A stretch of 30,237 nt of DNA from Saccoglossus kowalevskii (GCF_000003605.2 NW_003122929.1:6034-36270); one strand, 5' to 3'. Counted from the stretch's first letter, positions 1-10,284 are shown. Numbers and translations: made by a program. Notes: a model not told the origin generated them from the sequence alone.

Positions 1-442
1 TTGTAAGAGACTACTTAGTTAAATTTTATTAAAACAAGTATAATGCTGTTGTTAAAAAAAAAAACATCTTTCCAGATTACATTTTCCTGGTGTTATCAGT
101 GATCTAAAACTTGAAAATGCTTGATTTGACGATTTTTCCAGCAATTTTACCAAAAATGCACGTTTTTCAGTACATTCAACATACGATATCTTGAAAACTA
201 CTGAACCAATTTTGTTCAATTTTTTTTTGTTTTGTTTCTTTTTGACTGAGTAACAAAGTCATACTGTCAATAAAGCTATTTGGAATAATTTATTTTTTCA
301 CTGTACTCCCTAATATTTTCACGATAGTCTTGCAATTATAAATTCACTGGTAATTGTTGTATCACATAGAAATTCTGTGCCCTTGGAGTTGGGCGATGAT
401 GGGGAATTTATATGATTGAGGATGGTTTCACACACGACTCAC
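1..442 (-). other. ABCE1 intron, cut by window edge
   Basis: This is the intron after the exon at 443-540. No further ABCE1 coding is visible, so the Walker A exon lies to the left. The stretch is AT-rich with T and A runs (about 50-62 and 210-245); I see no other feature. Confidence 0.8.
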
Positions 443-540
443 CTGTGAAGTTTGAAAGAATTGGCACTGTATCTATGGGTTGTATCACGTTCTAAATTAC
501 TTGGTAAATTGATGATAGAAATAGCTTCAAACGGGCATTT
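443..540 (-). CDS. ABCE1: ABCE1 exon with last cluster cysteine
   Basis: The acceptor TTATTTACAG lies above 540. The 98-nt exon encodes [15 protein letters not shown] and on to SFKLH, then AG of a split Arg codon, followed by the donor GTGAGT. KCPF supplies the final Cys-Pro of the ferredoxin motif. Confidence 0.96.
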
Positions 541-1731
541 CTGTAAATAATTATTGAGAAACCATTAAAACACTGAATAAATATTGAGAAAATAATAAAC
601 ATGCCAACATTACATTCCTTTTTCATACGCCCTCCGAATGGTCTGACAGGGGTTAAGGTTAAAAGAGTCGACTCAAAAATTTGTCTACACATGTCCATTT
701 AATGTAACCAAAAAGGAATGATAAACGCATCGTTTCGACGACTGACAAGGTGCATGTTGGGTATTGTGATATCAAGTATGATATTTAATAATCAAGTTGA
801 CTCGTGTAAATACCCAAAATTTATTTCCCAAAGAATAATTATTATGATATAACAAATGAATATATCATGTACTCAAATCTTTGGTTGCCTTCTCATAAAT
901 TATTAACATAACATAAATCCACACCAGCAGAGCTAAAGTGCAGTACAAATTATATAAAACTTTTCAAAACTTTCTATGAATGGTATTTTCAGTGGTTTTT
1001 GTTGAGAAATTGAGTGTCCAGGACTTCTTAATTAAAATAACCACAAACCAATCACCACAAATAACACTTACGGTAGATCACTTAATTTAACAAATATTGC
1101 ATTTCTCCAGAGAGGAAGTATTTTAACTGTCGTCTCAGAAGTGATGCAACTGCTCTAACTAACAACTGATTCCTACCTTAGCGCATATACCACACCCAAT
1201 ACATAATTCTTCCGAGATGTATGCTATTTTATCGTTTGACGTCACTTCAATACAAAGCTTTCCTAGAAAATAATACAGATATTGTTACAATATTAAGTTA
1301 CCAAGCCACTACTCAAGTACCTATACATCATCTGAAAACTTGGATATAGGTGAAGACGGTAGGGCAGTTGATGTACCAATGTTTGTCTAGGGATTACATG
1401 ACAACCAAATTGCCCTACATAAAGTGAGTTTGTTATTTACATGTATTCCATTGACTATTGAACATTATTATACACCTGTCATCGTAACTCTATTTGTGAA
1501 GTGAGGGGAATCCTGATAAAATCTTCACAAAATCTCTTCAAAATAGTTTGATGAGTGACATTTAGCTGTGACAAGTATAAGCGAGTGGAGGGATAGTTCA
1601 AATTGTACACCATGATTATACTCACCCATTCTTACAACAGGACATGACTTCTTGCATTCCTGACGACACCTCTTAGGCTTACACTTGTCTGTACTCACTA
1701 TAGCAATACGTGTTAACTTGTCTTGAGACAT
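443..1731 (-). CDS. ABCE1: ABCE1 (RLI1) ribosome-recycling ATPase, N-terminal iron-sulfur part, three exons, incomplete
   Basis: ABCE1 splits post-termination ribosomes with release factors and acts in the cytosol. Joining 1731-1626, 1262-1177 and 540-443 gives 96 complete residues plus a split Arg codon, open throughout, with GT-AG junctions in consistent phases (1, 0, 2). The protein starts [12 protein letters not shown] and carries Cys17, Cys22, Cys26 and Cys30, then Cys39, then the ferredoxin motif Cys56-x2-Cys59-x2-Cys62-x3-Cys66 with Pro67. In the family these cysteines hold two [4Fe-4S] clusters. The last visible residues ([12 protein letters not shown]) are the segment just before the first nucleotide-binding domain, whose Walker A exon is not in the window, so the gene continues beyond position 1. 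The start has A at -3. I recognise the family by its sequence; the match is close along all three exons. Confidence 0.97.
541..1176 (-). other. ABCE1 intron
   Basis: An intron of 636 bp between the second and third visible coding exons, AT-rich. The open frame at 492-698 starts in this intron and reads through the exon in another frame, so it is not a gene. Confidence 0.9.
1177..1262 (-). CDS. ABCE1: ABCE1 exon with ferredoxin-like CIGCGIC motif
   Basis: The acceptor TATTTTCTAG lies just above 1262. The 86-nt exon completes Gly36, adds 28 codons ([11 protein letters not shown] to CIGCGICAK) and ends in phase 0 before the donor GTAGGA. The donor is weaker than consensus. Confidence 0.96.
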
Positions 1732-1744
1732 TTTGCCTTTTCTC
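1626..1744 (-). CDS. ABCE1: ABCE1 exon with start codon
   Basis: The acceptor TTTTTACAG precedes position 1744, followed by 13 bases of 5' UTR, ATG at 1731-1729 and 35 codons plus one base. The donor GTGAGT reads down from 1625. It encodes the first four cluster cysteines (C-x4-C-x3-C-x3-C) and ends in the split Gly36 codon (phase 1). Confidence 0.96.
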
Positions 1745-2418
1745 CTGTAAAAACACAATCACAATGTCACCGTATTATTAATGAAGATACTACAGACAGG
1801 TTGAACAGATTGAAGTTATTAAGTGTTTACGCATCACAGTATAAGCAGAGTTGCCACTTATAATAATTATATGTTTGACTAATTGAAGAAATTTACCGTA
1901 TCATGTTGGATTGCTGTCTCAGTGGTATTTTTCAGATTATTAGAATAATATTTGAAAAAACAAAATAACAATACTAGGCTTGGTAATCAATAATCCAACA
2001 CCGGCAACATAGTTTTTAACAAATTTTCTACTCTTACTCTCACTTTAAAGTAAATAGTAAAGATTATGTTCTGATAAGAAAGTAAACCGCGTATACAACC
2101 ATTTCCTACTGTTGTGAAACACTATTTCAATACTATTTGATGTGACATGCGCATAGTCCGTGACAGTCCTCTCCAGGTACACATACAATACGAACACGAG
2201 AAGGGTTAACGAAAGGTTTAAAAAGACTACGACAATCACTGATTTGCGGTGAAAACATTCAAACACCGACTACGACTACGACTTCAAAGTATGAATGGGA
2301 ACCATCGTCAGCATGGCTAATATTAAAGAATACTCAAAGCTCAATATGGTACAGACAAGGCGAGAAATAAAACTACTTGAAAAATAAAAGCTCACAGGTG
2401 AACAATTTCGAAACTTAC

Positions 2419-2540
2419 CCTAAAGAAAAACGAATAACTAGGATGTTATTTAAGATCACTTTTAGATACGAGTTTCAAATATTCTGAGTATTACGAAGAA
2501 CTTCTTTTCCAGACATCACAGTCGGAAAATCGCTTCCGAA
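2419..2540 (-). promoter_or_regulatory. Probable ABCE1 5' UTR exon and start region
   Basis: The coding exon begins with a splice acceptor, so an upstream non-coding exon is needed. On the minus strand the sequence up to 2419 is followed by GTAAGT, a consensus donor. The upper limit is only a guess: the sequence above it becomes GC-richer and holds inverted GGAA (ETS-like) cores at 2522-2539 (TCGGAA, six bases, TTCCGA) and ATGGCGG near 2546. No transcript data are available, so the start site is inferred. Confidence 0.45.
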
Positions 2541-2556
2541 GTAAAATGGCGGTGTA

Positions 2557-2592
2557 ACACGTGTGCGCATAGCTCACTGCGCACACATGTGT
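2557..2592. repeat. Imperfect inverted repeat with CACGTG E-box
   Basis: The left arm at 2557-2569 (ACACGTGTGCGCA) pairs with 2578-2592 apart from a two-base bulge, around a loop of 8 bases. The left arm holds a CACGTG E-box at 2558-2563. It lies just upstream of the inferred ABCE1 start. Confidence 0.7.
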
Positions 2593-2603
2593 CATTGAGC
2601 TCG

Positions 2604-2627
2604 CTCGTACCTTGTACAAGGTACGAG
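2604..2627. repeat. Perfect 24-bp palindrome upstream of ABCE1
   Basis: The half-site CTCGTACCTTGT is followed directly by its exact reverse complement, with no spacer. It lies 12 bp from the preceding inverted repeat and could be a dimeric protein site or a cruciform. Function unknown. Confidence 0.85.
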
Positions 2628-2639
2628 TTTAGTGCGGCA

Positions 2640-3148
2640 AAGCCAGACATCTAAATATACAGAGGGCGCACTGCAGAAAACACAGTTGTCGATTGCTCAC
2701 GTATGAAGACGGTGGTCTGCATCTCACAGCACGTCATTTTAACTACTGACCTTACATTGATTCAATATAAATATACATTCGAATCAAATTTACAATTCTC
2801 TGTATGTTCTGTTTCATAAATTGGTATTTCTATATCAATCAAAATTTAATAGACTACATTTTGTTCGTGGAAGTGTGCTGATTCAAGTTGCAGGGTTTAG
2901 GGTCATCTCAAGTCAGATATGCTCGCCATATCCTCGGGCGGACATCCGGGCATATTCACTGCCTGGCAACCCGCGGCGGTGAAAACAAAGGCCCCAAACT
3001 CGCAGAAAACGGTACTTTGGGATGATTGTTGAGACTCCTCTGAACAATGCAACAAAATTAGCCCTGCGTGTGTAACATATATACATTTGGTTGTTCGGGA
3101 TTACTTTAAAGTTGAGTTTGTGTTGTTTTCTCGTCGATTTTTCACCAG
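2640..3148. other. Intergenic stretch with a GC-rich patch
   Basis: No gene recognised. A GC-rich patch at about 2880-3015 is open on the plus strand up to the TGA at 3023 (it includes SQVRYARHILGRTSGHIHC). It may be a fragment of an old transposon or of the LINE 3' region, but I cannot assign it. Confidence 0.4.
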
Positions 3149-3585
3149 CTCGACCGCCGGGGTGGGGGGGGGGGGGCTACTTCCACATTAAGTGGGTAAG
3201 GGTATGAAGCCCACCTCTCGTAAACCATACTCACTTCTAAACCATTTTTTTCTATTTTTATACCCACTTCTAAACACAAGTGTTTTCAGCGAAAAAAAAC
3301 AACACCCAGCTCACAACTTTCGCAAGCAGTGAGCGCATCCGGGCAATGCATTTTATTCAGCCTTTTCCGGTATTTGGCTTACGATGAATCTCAGACTAGT
3401 CTTACTAATTTGAGAATGAATATAAGGACCTGTGAAAAAGTACATAAATGCTACACACTTCTAAACCAAACCATTGATAAATGACCACCCACTTATAAAC
3501 AAAATAACGTGAAATGACACCCCAGTCGGGCGGCACATACCCGTATTGCACTTCTAAGCAAGTAGCCCCCCCCCCGGCTCGACCG
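3149..3585. mobile_element. hAT-like non-autonomous DNA transposon (MITE) with 8-bp target duplication
   Basis: The element is 3157-3577 (421 bp). Its ends are inverted repeats: CCGGGG-T-G-run-CTACTT on the left, and the reverse complement of CC-G10-CTACTT on the right. It is bounded by identical 8-bp direct repeats CTCGACCG at 3149-3156 and 3578-3585. An 8-bp duplication is the hallmark of the hAT superfamily. There is no transposase ORF. Inside, the word CACTTCTAAAC(C) recurs in one orientation at 3232, 3265, 3456, 3490 (one mismatch) and 3549 (one mismatch), like the subterminal repeats that hAT transposases bind. The open frame at 3405-3761 runs from the LINE into this element and is not a gene. 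Confidence 0.85.
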
Positions 3586-3950
3586 GCGTTCCACAGCAGC
3601 GCATTATATTGGTATATTGAAGTTAATAATTCTACAATTTTATAAAAAGATGGAGGGTTGCAATAGTATTTTGGAAGATAAAATTGACGAAATTCAGAAT
3701 AAAATGTGCATACTAAAAGGGAGTGGTATTCGTTTTTCAATTTGATTTGCCTCACATACATTACAAAGCCGCTAGTCTATCGCAAGTGTTCCCCTGTCAG
3801 TTTCGATGCCCAGGCTATGCGAAGAGCAACGAACACGTGCTAAGGTTTTTCTGTGGGAGTTTATAGTGACCGAAGTAAGATATTTTTTCTGCTGTAACGC
3901 TGTTTTAAATTCGCGATATGTCACGAGTTTCTCAAACGTACATATGTCAC

Positions 3951-4361
3951 TTAGCCAGTTATGCTGCAAGTAACATTTAAATCTGACAGTATCAACGTGT
4001 TTGTATTATTTACTTCCTGACTGTACCAACAATTTTGCATATTACAAATAAACAACAAATTCTTTATATCAGTGATCCATGTATGCTTATTTCTAACTCC
4101 AGATTCTTCTATACTGTAAGGCATATCATACCATTTACGGGGATATCTATTATGGGGCATGTTAATTAATTTTGCCCAATATTTTGCACAGTGTTTCGCG
4201 GTATACAGAACAATGATATACCTCCCACACTCGCCTAATAAACTGTTGGGGGATTTTTGTGAGACACCAAGGTAATACCTACAAACAAGAAGCTGGATTC
4301 GTTCGAGGCGATCATACTGTCGAAACCCACAAATTTCAGCACTATATGTTAAAATTGGCAA
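3951..4361 (-). pseudogene. LINE C-terminal domain fragment
   Basis: A 136-codon open piece covering the region downstream of the reverse transcriptase: YSAEICGF, YDRLERIQLLVCRYYLG and GECGRY, followed by YTAKHCAKYWAKLIN. Such post-RT segments are conserved in several LINE families. It is joined to the next fragment (3969-3772, KKYLTSVTINSHRK) by a frame change. Confidence 0.85.
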
Positions 4362-5177
4362 AATCTTAGAATCAAAAAGTTTAAAAAATACTAGTACATC
4401 ATAATTTAGGGGACCTGTTTTGTCACTTTTTTTTCATAATGGCAAACATGGCATTTTTGGCTTGTTGTGCTAAAACCTTTGTTGACGCCGACTATAGAAA
4501 TCTACAAGAAAAACAACCACAAGATATTTATAGTAAGAATCTGCCTCGATTTCTTCACTTTTATAAAACCATTTTTCATTCTTAGACAAGTGTGCACCAA
4601 TTTTAAAAACCACAACTTTTGTTTTTCCCTATTCACTTTCATTTTCCACCTGTCACGGTTACTCCTTAATCTTTTAAAAGATCTTTGCAACCCGATCACC
4701 GTATCGGAAAACATTGCTACATCATCTGGAAATAATAAGCAAAAAAGTTTGACAGGGTCGGGAAGATCTTAATGCCAGGATCATTGCGTTGCTGAAATAC
4801 AAAAGACAGTTTGTTTATGAAAAATAAAAATAAAAAGGGACTTAGCATGCTGAACGCCTACAGTCAAAATATTGCGATTTTTTCCATTTGGGGTGCGGAC
4901 ACAAGATTCCACGTTTGAATATATGCTGGACAATATTTGAAATATTTTCATACCCCCTTTAACTGAATATACCACAACATTTGTCTATCAACAGTGTCAA
5001 AAAACCTTCGAAAAATCGACGAACGCACAATACAATTCCCCCCGTTTTCTTGTAATGTACTGCACAATAAAAATGTTATCAAACGTTGAGTAACACTTTC
5101 CGCCGGTGCTTTGTCGATCTTACCAAGTGTTTCTGCCCAAATATACAGCCGTCTATTTAGTATCGAAGTAAAAAAAA

Positions 5178-5606
5178 TTACCAAAGATTTTGAGCAAGTA
5201 ATTGCTCTATAATTCCCGGGTTATCAGCGGACCCTTTTTTATGTATTGGAATGACAATTGCTCTTGGCCAGACGTTTGGGAATTTTCCTGATTCAAATAT
5301 TTGGTTAAAAATGATGTTTAAAATTGGGGCAATGGCAGGAAAAGAGTTTTTAGAGAATTTGCCAATCAGCTCGTCAGGGCCTGCAGATTTACCATTTGTA
5401 ATACTAGCAGTGCTATGACCAATTTCGTCAGCTGTGATAGGCCCATTTAAAATATCCCAATCAATTTCCATAGTGCTAGGTTGAAATTCGTCAACTAATT
5501 TAAGTAGATCATGGAACTCGTCTGCAATAGTAAAGTTATCCCTTGCCTTATCACCTACAAAGAGCGTACTAATGTAGTCATACCATTTAGCTGGTGTGAT
5601 AGACAT
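5178..5606 (-). pseudogene. LINE reverse transcriptase, N-terminal fragment
   Basis: The longest open piece of the LINE (142 codons). It has the NGKSAGPDEL motif typical of non-LTR reverse transcriptases and the following PIHKKG. A frameshift falls after SADNPG, where the family continues with a NYR-type motif; the frame then continues as the fragment at 4948-5184. Confidence 0.9.
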
Positions 5607-5930
5607 ATTTGGTTTGGCAGAGAAAGGGTTATTTAGTCGTCTTAAATGACGACCAAAACCGATTTGTATCAGCGCATATCAAATTTGACTTGATTTGATC
5701 TATATGTTGACGTTTTTTGTCCCGCAAACATACTTAAACCTTTTACTCAATAAGTGGTATTCATGTAAATGAGTTGGGTTATTGGTAATTATACGAAATT
5801 TGCGTGACAATCTGTATTTCTCATTTTTATTTTGTTCACAATCATTGTCAAACCAAGGTGGTTGTTCTGTATGTGTGTTTGAAATTTTCTTTTTTATACC
5901 ACATTTATCAGCTACAGATCGAAACAACTA

Positions 5931-6664
5931 TTAAACATGGCGATCAATGAAACAGAGAATTAATAAAAAATGATATAATGAGTAGACGAGTCTCAACTCA
6001 GTTACTAAATGGTAGACGAGTGCGAGGGAATTGACATCCTGACAAGTGCGTTTGATTGGATAACAAAAATAATTGAGAGCTCTCATATTTTGGCATTTGG
6101 TGGCGCACTTTTACTTCGGCTAGAATCGGAAAGCCGGAAACAGTCGACTGCTTCAGGATAGGGGGCATGGCTACAACACGAGAATTACCTCAAATTTACT
6201 CGGATACGAGTAACCATTTTCAACACAAATCCAAAAAGGAAATGTCTTGGTGGGCATTTCACTGGCCCTTTTAATTATGGAACTTAACTATTGTTCACCC
6301 TTGAGGGGAACTGAAATTTTTCGCTTTTAGGTGCGTCATAATAAGCGAGGTTGGAAATAGTGTTTATGCTATGAACAATGAAGACCTTGAACGTACTTTA
6401 GCGCAAAGGCATTTTTTGTTTAATTACCAAGACTTTTAGGTTCATATGTTGCAAGTTAAAGTACACATACCTAAGCAGCCGTCCCCCAGCAAATGATTAA
6501 GCCCAGGCATTTTCCGTGTCAAAATCGCGAGACTAACGTTTTTAGGTAATCTTGGAAGTCCGAATTACTAAACGTAAATATTCTTGGTATATTTTAACTC
6601 TAACCGGACCGGAAGTGAGAATGTGTTATTATGCTAAATATCGAACATATTTTAGTATAAGGTA
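5931..6664. other. Intergenic stretch, nothing recognised
   Basis: Lies between the truncated 5' end of the LINE and the first R1 repeat. No exon, RNA gene or terminal repeats seen. A small word repeat, GTAGACGAGT, occurs at about 5981 and 6012. Confidence 0.6.
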
Positions 6665-7330
6665 GTAACTATTACTTGTCAGTGTGTTACAGTGTGTGTC
6701 AATGTAATGCGTGTTAAGTACTGGACTTACCACCACTGAAATTACTGAAAAACAAAAGCATTTGATCTGATACAGACGGCTTGTTTGGTACACACTGAAA
6801 AATACGGCTTTAGAATGTACAGTGCAATGTGGATTAACGAAGTGACAGCATGTAGGAGTGATACATGTGAAAAAGAAAATAAGCTGCTCAGATATCAGTA
6901 ATTTCGTAATTCCCTTTTAACGATTTCAACTATTTTTAACCGAATGACTGAAGTTTTATAATATTCCAAGTAGACTTTGGCTACGTGTACATGTTTATGT
7001 GAGTATTGCAGCACGTTTTGTTTTCCCAGTGTTGCCGACTTATTTCTGTTCCTAAAATCATTCTTTCTGTAGCATTTATTCGTGATCTTTGTAGAACGTA
7101 TTTGGCTTGGTGTGTTCGCATTTTCACACTGATGCCACAACAGGTTGGTTATAGATAATTGTTAGAACTGTACTTACTGAGAGTTGAAGTATGGCTACAA
7201 TGGCAGTTACTGTACTTTAATGAAGTAATACTGTGAATTTAAGTGCTTTTCTAGCAGCCCAATTGCAGTTTGTGTGTTGTTACAGTGTACATGTGTTAAG
7301 TCACGTTTTGTACATGTCACATACATGAAC
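6665..7330 (-). repeat. R1 repeat, left copy (3' flank of gypsy copy A)
   Basis: Aligns in the same orientation with 10800-11510. Shared words include CTGATACAGA, GATGTAGGAGTGATACATG (with A/T drift), GCTCAGATATCAGTAATTT, GGCTACGTGTACAT, GCACGTTTTGTTTTCCCA, TTTTCACACTGATGCCACAA and TTTAATGAAGTAATACTG. Many indels show age. It follows the pol remnant of copy A on the minus strand. It could be part of an LTR or flanking DNA duplicated with the element; boundaries are approximate. The open frame at 6895-7140 is incidental. Confidence 0.8.
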
Positions 7331-7404
7331 AGGAGAGGCCGCACGTGTTAGTTACCAAAATCTGAATTTTGTACAGAACAATGGTTCGGAGATAAATAAT
7401 TCAG

Positions 7405-7430
7405 CTATAACATATAGGAATATGTTATAG
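7405..7430. repeat. Perfect 11-bp hairpin
   Basis: Arms CTATAACATAT (7405-7415) and its exact complement (7420-7430) around AGGA. It lies in an AT-rich stretch between R1 and R2 that has no counterpart in the right copy, so it may be a separate small insertion. Confidence 0.6.
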
Positions 7431-7599
7431 TCATATGTTAACCAACCATGTGAACACACTATAATAATTATATATGAAAAAATAACATCGCAATACCTGT
7501 GCATAGCCTCGAAATAAACATAAAATACAATAAGCTGAGCTATGCCTTTATACTTCAAATCTAGAATTGTTCATTAATGCTAGCACTGGAATTTATTTG

Positions 7600-7720
7600 G
7601 GAAAGAACTTTTTATATTGTCTAAGCAATATAAAGTTCTTTCACTAATGTATAGCACTGTTCCAATTGTAATTCAAGACTCAAGGTCGCCATGGGTACCT
7701 AGGGGACCCCTTCATGAAGC
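7600..7720 (-). repeat. R2 repeat, left copy, with long hairpin
   Basis: Bases 7601-7619 and 7626-7642 form a near-perfect stem (GAAAGAACTT...TATATTG with CAATATAAAGTTCTTTC). After it come TAGCACTGTTCCAATTG and GGTCGCC, which recur at 10494-10545. The hairpin core TATATTGTCTAAGCA recurs at 10449 (one change) and in part at 17274. It sits at the 3' end of gypsy copy A and is a candidate LTR segment. Confidence 0.7.
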
Positions 7721-7879
7721 TCACTCCAAAAAAACTGTCAGGGTGGGTGCATTGTGTGTTTTCCCAATGTATGGCTCTGAGTCCATAGCCTGCGTCCATC
7801 TACAAACTACCAATGTCCTAAATTACCATGGTACTATCAGCCTTCAAACTTAGCGGCCCCACAGTTCATTGCCTCACGT

Positions 7880-8460
7880 GCCTCACCCTTCGACTGAAAT
7901 GCACGTTTGATGCTCCATGTTCATCTGAATATCAGATATTATAGCGAATATCCAGTTGAGCCATGGCATGTACAGTTGAACGCCTTTCATTTGCGGTTTT
8001 GTTCATTCTCATAGCCACCATGTCTAGCAAGGTACGATTCGTCCTCTTGCACTGCATGCATCCTTGTATGGGCTGTATTAGACTTTTAAATGTTGAGGAT
8101 TGTCAAAGTTCTGTGATGATTTTCATATACAAAAATGTTGTTCTTGGTCTGAGTGTATTCTCACTGGTCATCCATAGTGTTGTGTAAAAGCTTTGATTTG
8201 TTGTTTGTATCGCTATGATTAATTTGTTGGTAAAATGGTCAATGCATCCTTAACTCACATGGTTGGGATGTTATAATAGCTACCAATGGAGCTCCGGTCT
8301 TTGCACCAGCTGGATCTGTTTTTGATGAACATATGAACATGTTCGACTGCTCTAATACACAGTATGTCGTAGAATGATGGCAGCACAGCACTTTCCTTAT
8401 CACCATTTCGACAAACTTAGTATAATATTGTATCTCTGTAGCACATTCACACCACAAGCT
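7880..8460 (-). pseudogene. Gypsy copy A integrase remnant
   Basis: Recognisable pieces on the minus strand are AKTGAPLVAIITSQP (near 8300), IDHFTNKLI then AIQTTNQS (near 8230-8180), and ENEQNRK, stop, KAFNCTCHGSTG (8000-7945). The last matches the segment after the integrase core where gypsy proteins have an AYN-C-R-H-STG motif, followed by YSL-YLIFR (usually a YSP-YLMFGR type). Stops and frame changes are frequent, and no complete D,D,E triad can be read. Confidence 0.7.
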
Positions 8461-8689
8461 TCTCTATACCTCTCTGCCTTCGTCAGGTGTTTACTGTTTA
8501 CCATTCATCATCAAATTCACTACTCGTGATAATAATGTTCTTGCGCACTTCTCCATTCACGAATTGTGATTGTTGGAAGTATATTCTCCTCTGAAAATGT
8601 AAAAGGGTCCATTATTTCTGGCCTGTTTATGATCTGGGATTACTCTAATCACTCACTCAAGTCACTGATCAGCTTCTCTAAACGTTATT

Positions 8690-8890
8690 GATATATTGTT
8701 TGGTTGCCATGGCAATGCATCTATATCGGCATTGTTATGTCAAGGTTGGTAACTAATACTAGTAGTCAGGTCGAAATTTGCCAATTGGTCCACCATCTTT
8801 GGCCTGTAGTGCTGACTCTGGCAGTTGTAACTACCTACGTCAATGGATTGTTATACAAGACGACTTTTACCTTAGGTTGGCTTCATGCAA
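8690..8890 (-). pseudogene. Gypsy copy A RNase H remnant
   Basis: The minus strand gives VKVVLYNNPLT, stop, VVTTARVSTTGQRWWTNWQIS, then HNNADIDAL. This is the gypsy RNase H segment around NNPLTY and NADADALS, and the same segment is found in copy B. The plus-strand open frame 8704-8922 is its antisense shadow. Confidence 0.85.
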
Positions 8891-9096
8891 ATACTACACT
8901 ACCTTCTCCAGATGTCCCTTGAAAGTCTTCGAAATACTATAACATCATCATAAAAGGCGTGGCAGATGTTCATGTTATTCCTTCCCAGTGCTTTCTCTAT
9001 CGTCCTTTGACAAGTTGATCCAGTATTTTTTGGCGCTCGCTTTGAGTAGTTGGTGGTTTTTAAACAAACGATACTCATTTAACCCAAAACTTTTTG

Positions 9097-9306
9097 TTAC
9101 ACTTCTATGACGCCTTCATATTGTAAACAGCCATCAGTGCCACCTTGCATCCTAAATTTCTCTTGTAACAAAAAGGATTTGAAATAAATGTCTGTGGTAA
9201 TATAATATGAACTTGCTATCATCGATACCTGTGAACTGGCATCGACTAGAGTCATTGCTTTTTTACCATTGATGTTACTATTGAATTTGCTAAGTTTACC
9301 TATCAA
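9097..9306 (-). pseudogene. Gypsy copy A aspartic protease
   Basis: An open piece of 69 codons reading NINGKKAMTLVDASSQVSMI and ending YEGVIEV. It is a retropepsin fold fragment in which the catalytic D-T/S-G is D-A-S, so it is probably inactive. It lies between the zinc-knuckle remnant (CAKC at 9442-9431) and the RNase H, as expected for gag-pro-pol order. Copy B has lost this domain. Confidence 0.8.
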
Positions 9307-9419
9307 TCAATAGGGAGACCCTTATTGTCCACTTTGTGGCTCTCATCCCATGAAGACGACTACTGGAGTTATGACCTACCTTGCACTGTATACGCTTAGG
9401 GCAGTCACGTCACATATAG

Positions 9420-10250
9420 TCACATCCCTAACATTTAGCACATTGTTACCTAGACCTAAACGTTAACAATTGTATCATTACAATTCATTAGGTGTTCTTT
9501 CAGTACTACTATCCACAGGTGGTCCATTACTATATCTTCCTGTATTAGTACACATATCATTCCATGCCAGATTAGAATATCAACTTGACTCTACCACACA
9601 TTTGAATGGCTTCTATTAGCTTTTGTAGATGGGTGACATCCACTGATTCATCCACCTTCTGTTACATAGTATAACAGTTTATCATTGCAACTCCACTTGT
9701 ATCATTTTCACCAAACATAATTTCCATTTAATCTAACACACATTTACCGTGTCGACCACAGGAATGGTTAAACACGCGCCAGCAGCAGGTGGTTTCAATG
9801 ATTTAGTAACTTGCAAGAGTAAAATAGTTTCTGTGTACTGATCTGAAGTTACCAAGTGTTGAACTTCTCGCCATCACATCGTGAATATGATACAATCATT
9901 GGCTTCTACAAAAATTCGATACTATAAGCAACTGGGCATACCTGACAAGTGCAAAAACAACGCTGACCAAACCGAACTTCTTGCGTCACCTCCATAACTT
10001 AATCTCGCATCTGTCAGCCTCAACGCTCAGCCTCTGCACGATACCTATTTTCCACTCCACTTTCTGTTTATTCACACATATCGAAACTATTAATCACTGG
10101 GTCTAACAGCAGAGGTGTTAATAAATTCAAAACAAATTCATGGAAAGAAAAATAAATTTTCTTTGAAAACAATGGTTGAAGTGAGATCTATGACATTACC
10201 TTTTTGTCAACGAAACCATTGAACTCCCCCTTATTCTCCTTATTATCCTT
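9420..10250 (-). pseudogene. Gypsy copy A gag-like remnant
   Basis: No long frame survives. Identification rests on position upstream of the protease, a CAKC zinc-knuckle remnant at 9442-9431, and nucleotide similarity to the corresponding part of copy B (16550-16900). Confidence 0.55.
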
Positions 10251-10284
10251 ATTCTTATTATTCTCTGTAATGGATGCGAATTCT

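Larger units (their letters stand above)
3586..5930 (-). mobile_element. Degenerate 5'-truncated non-LTR (LINE) retrotransposon
   Basis: Read on the minus strand from 5930 down, broken frames give in order: the linker after the endonuclease (WFDNDCEQNKNEKYR, 5927-5700); the reverse-transcriptase start (NGKSAGPDELIGKFSKNSFP and AIVIPIHKKGS, 5606-5178); a palm remnant (FFDTVDR, 5184-4948); IYSNVESCVRTPNG (4975-4781); the catalytic box as FPDD followed by VAMFSDTVIGLQ (near 4720); a C-terminal domain (ILTYSAEI, LGECGRYIIVLYTAKHCAKYW, 4361-3951); and a C-x2-C then H-x4-C zinc-like motif split by a frameshift (near 3765-3700). At least six frame breaks separate these, so it is dead. The endonuclease is absent, as in ordinary 5' truncation. 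The clade cannot be set by eye. Confidence 0.93.

Noticed and set aside
492-698. 68-codon minus-strand frame
   Set aside because: Overlaps the ABCE1 exon 443-540 in another frame.
3405-3761. 118-codon minus-strand frame as a single gene
   Set aside because: It runs from the LINE C-terminus (EYHSLLVC) into the hAT-like element; a chimera of two transposons.
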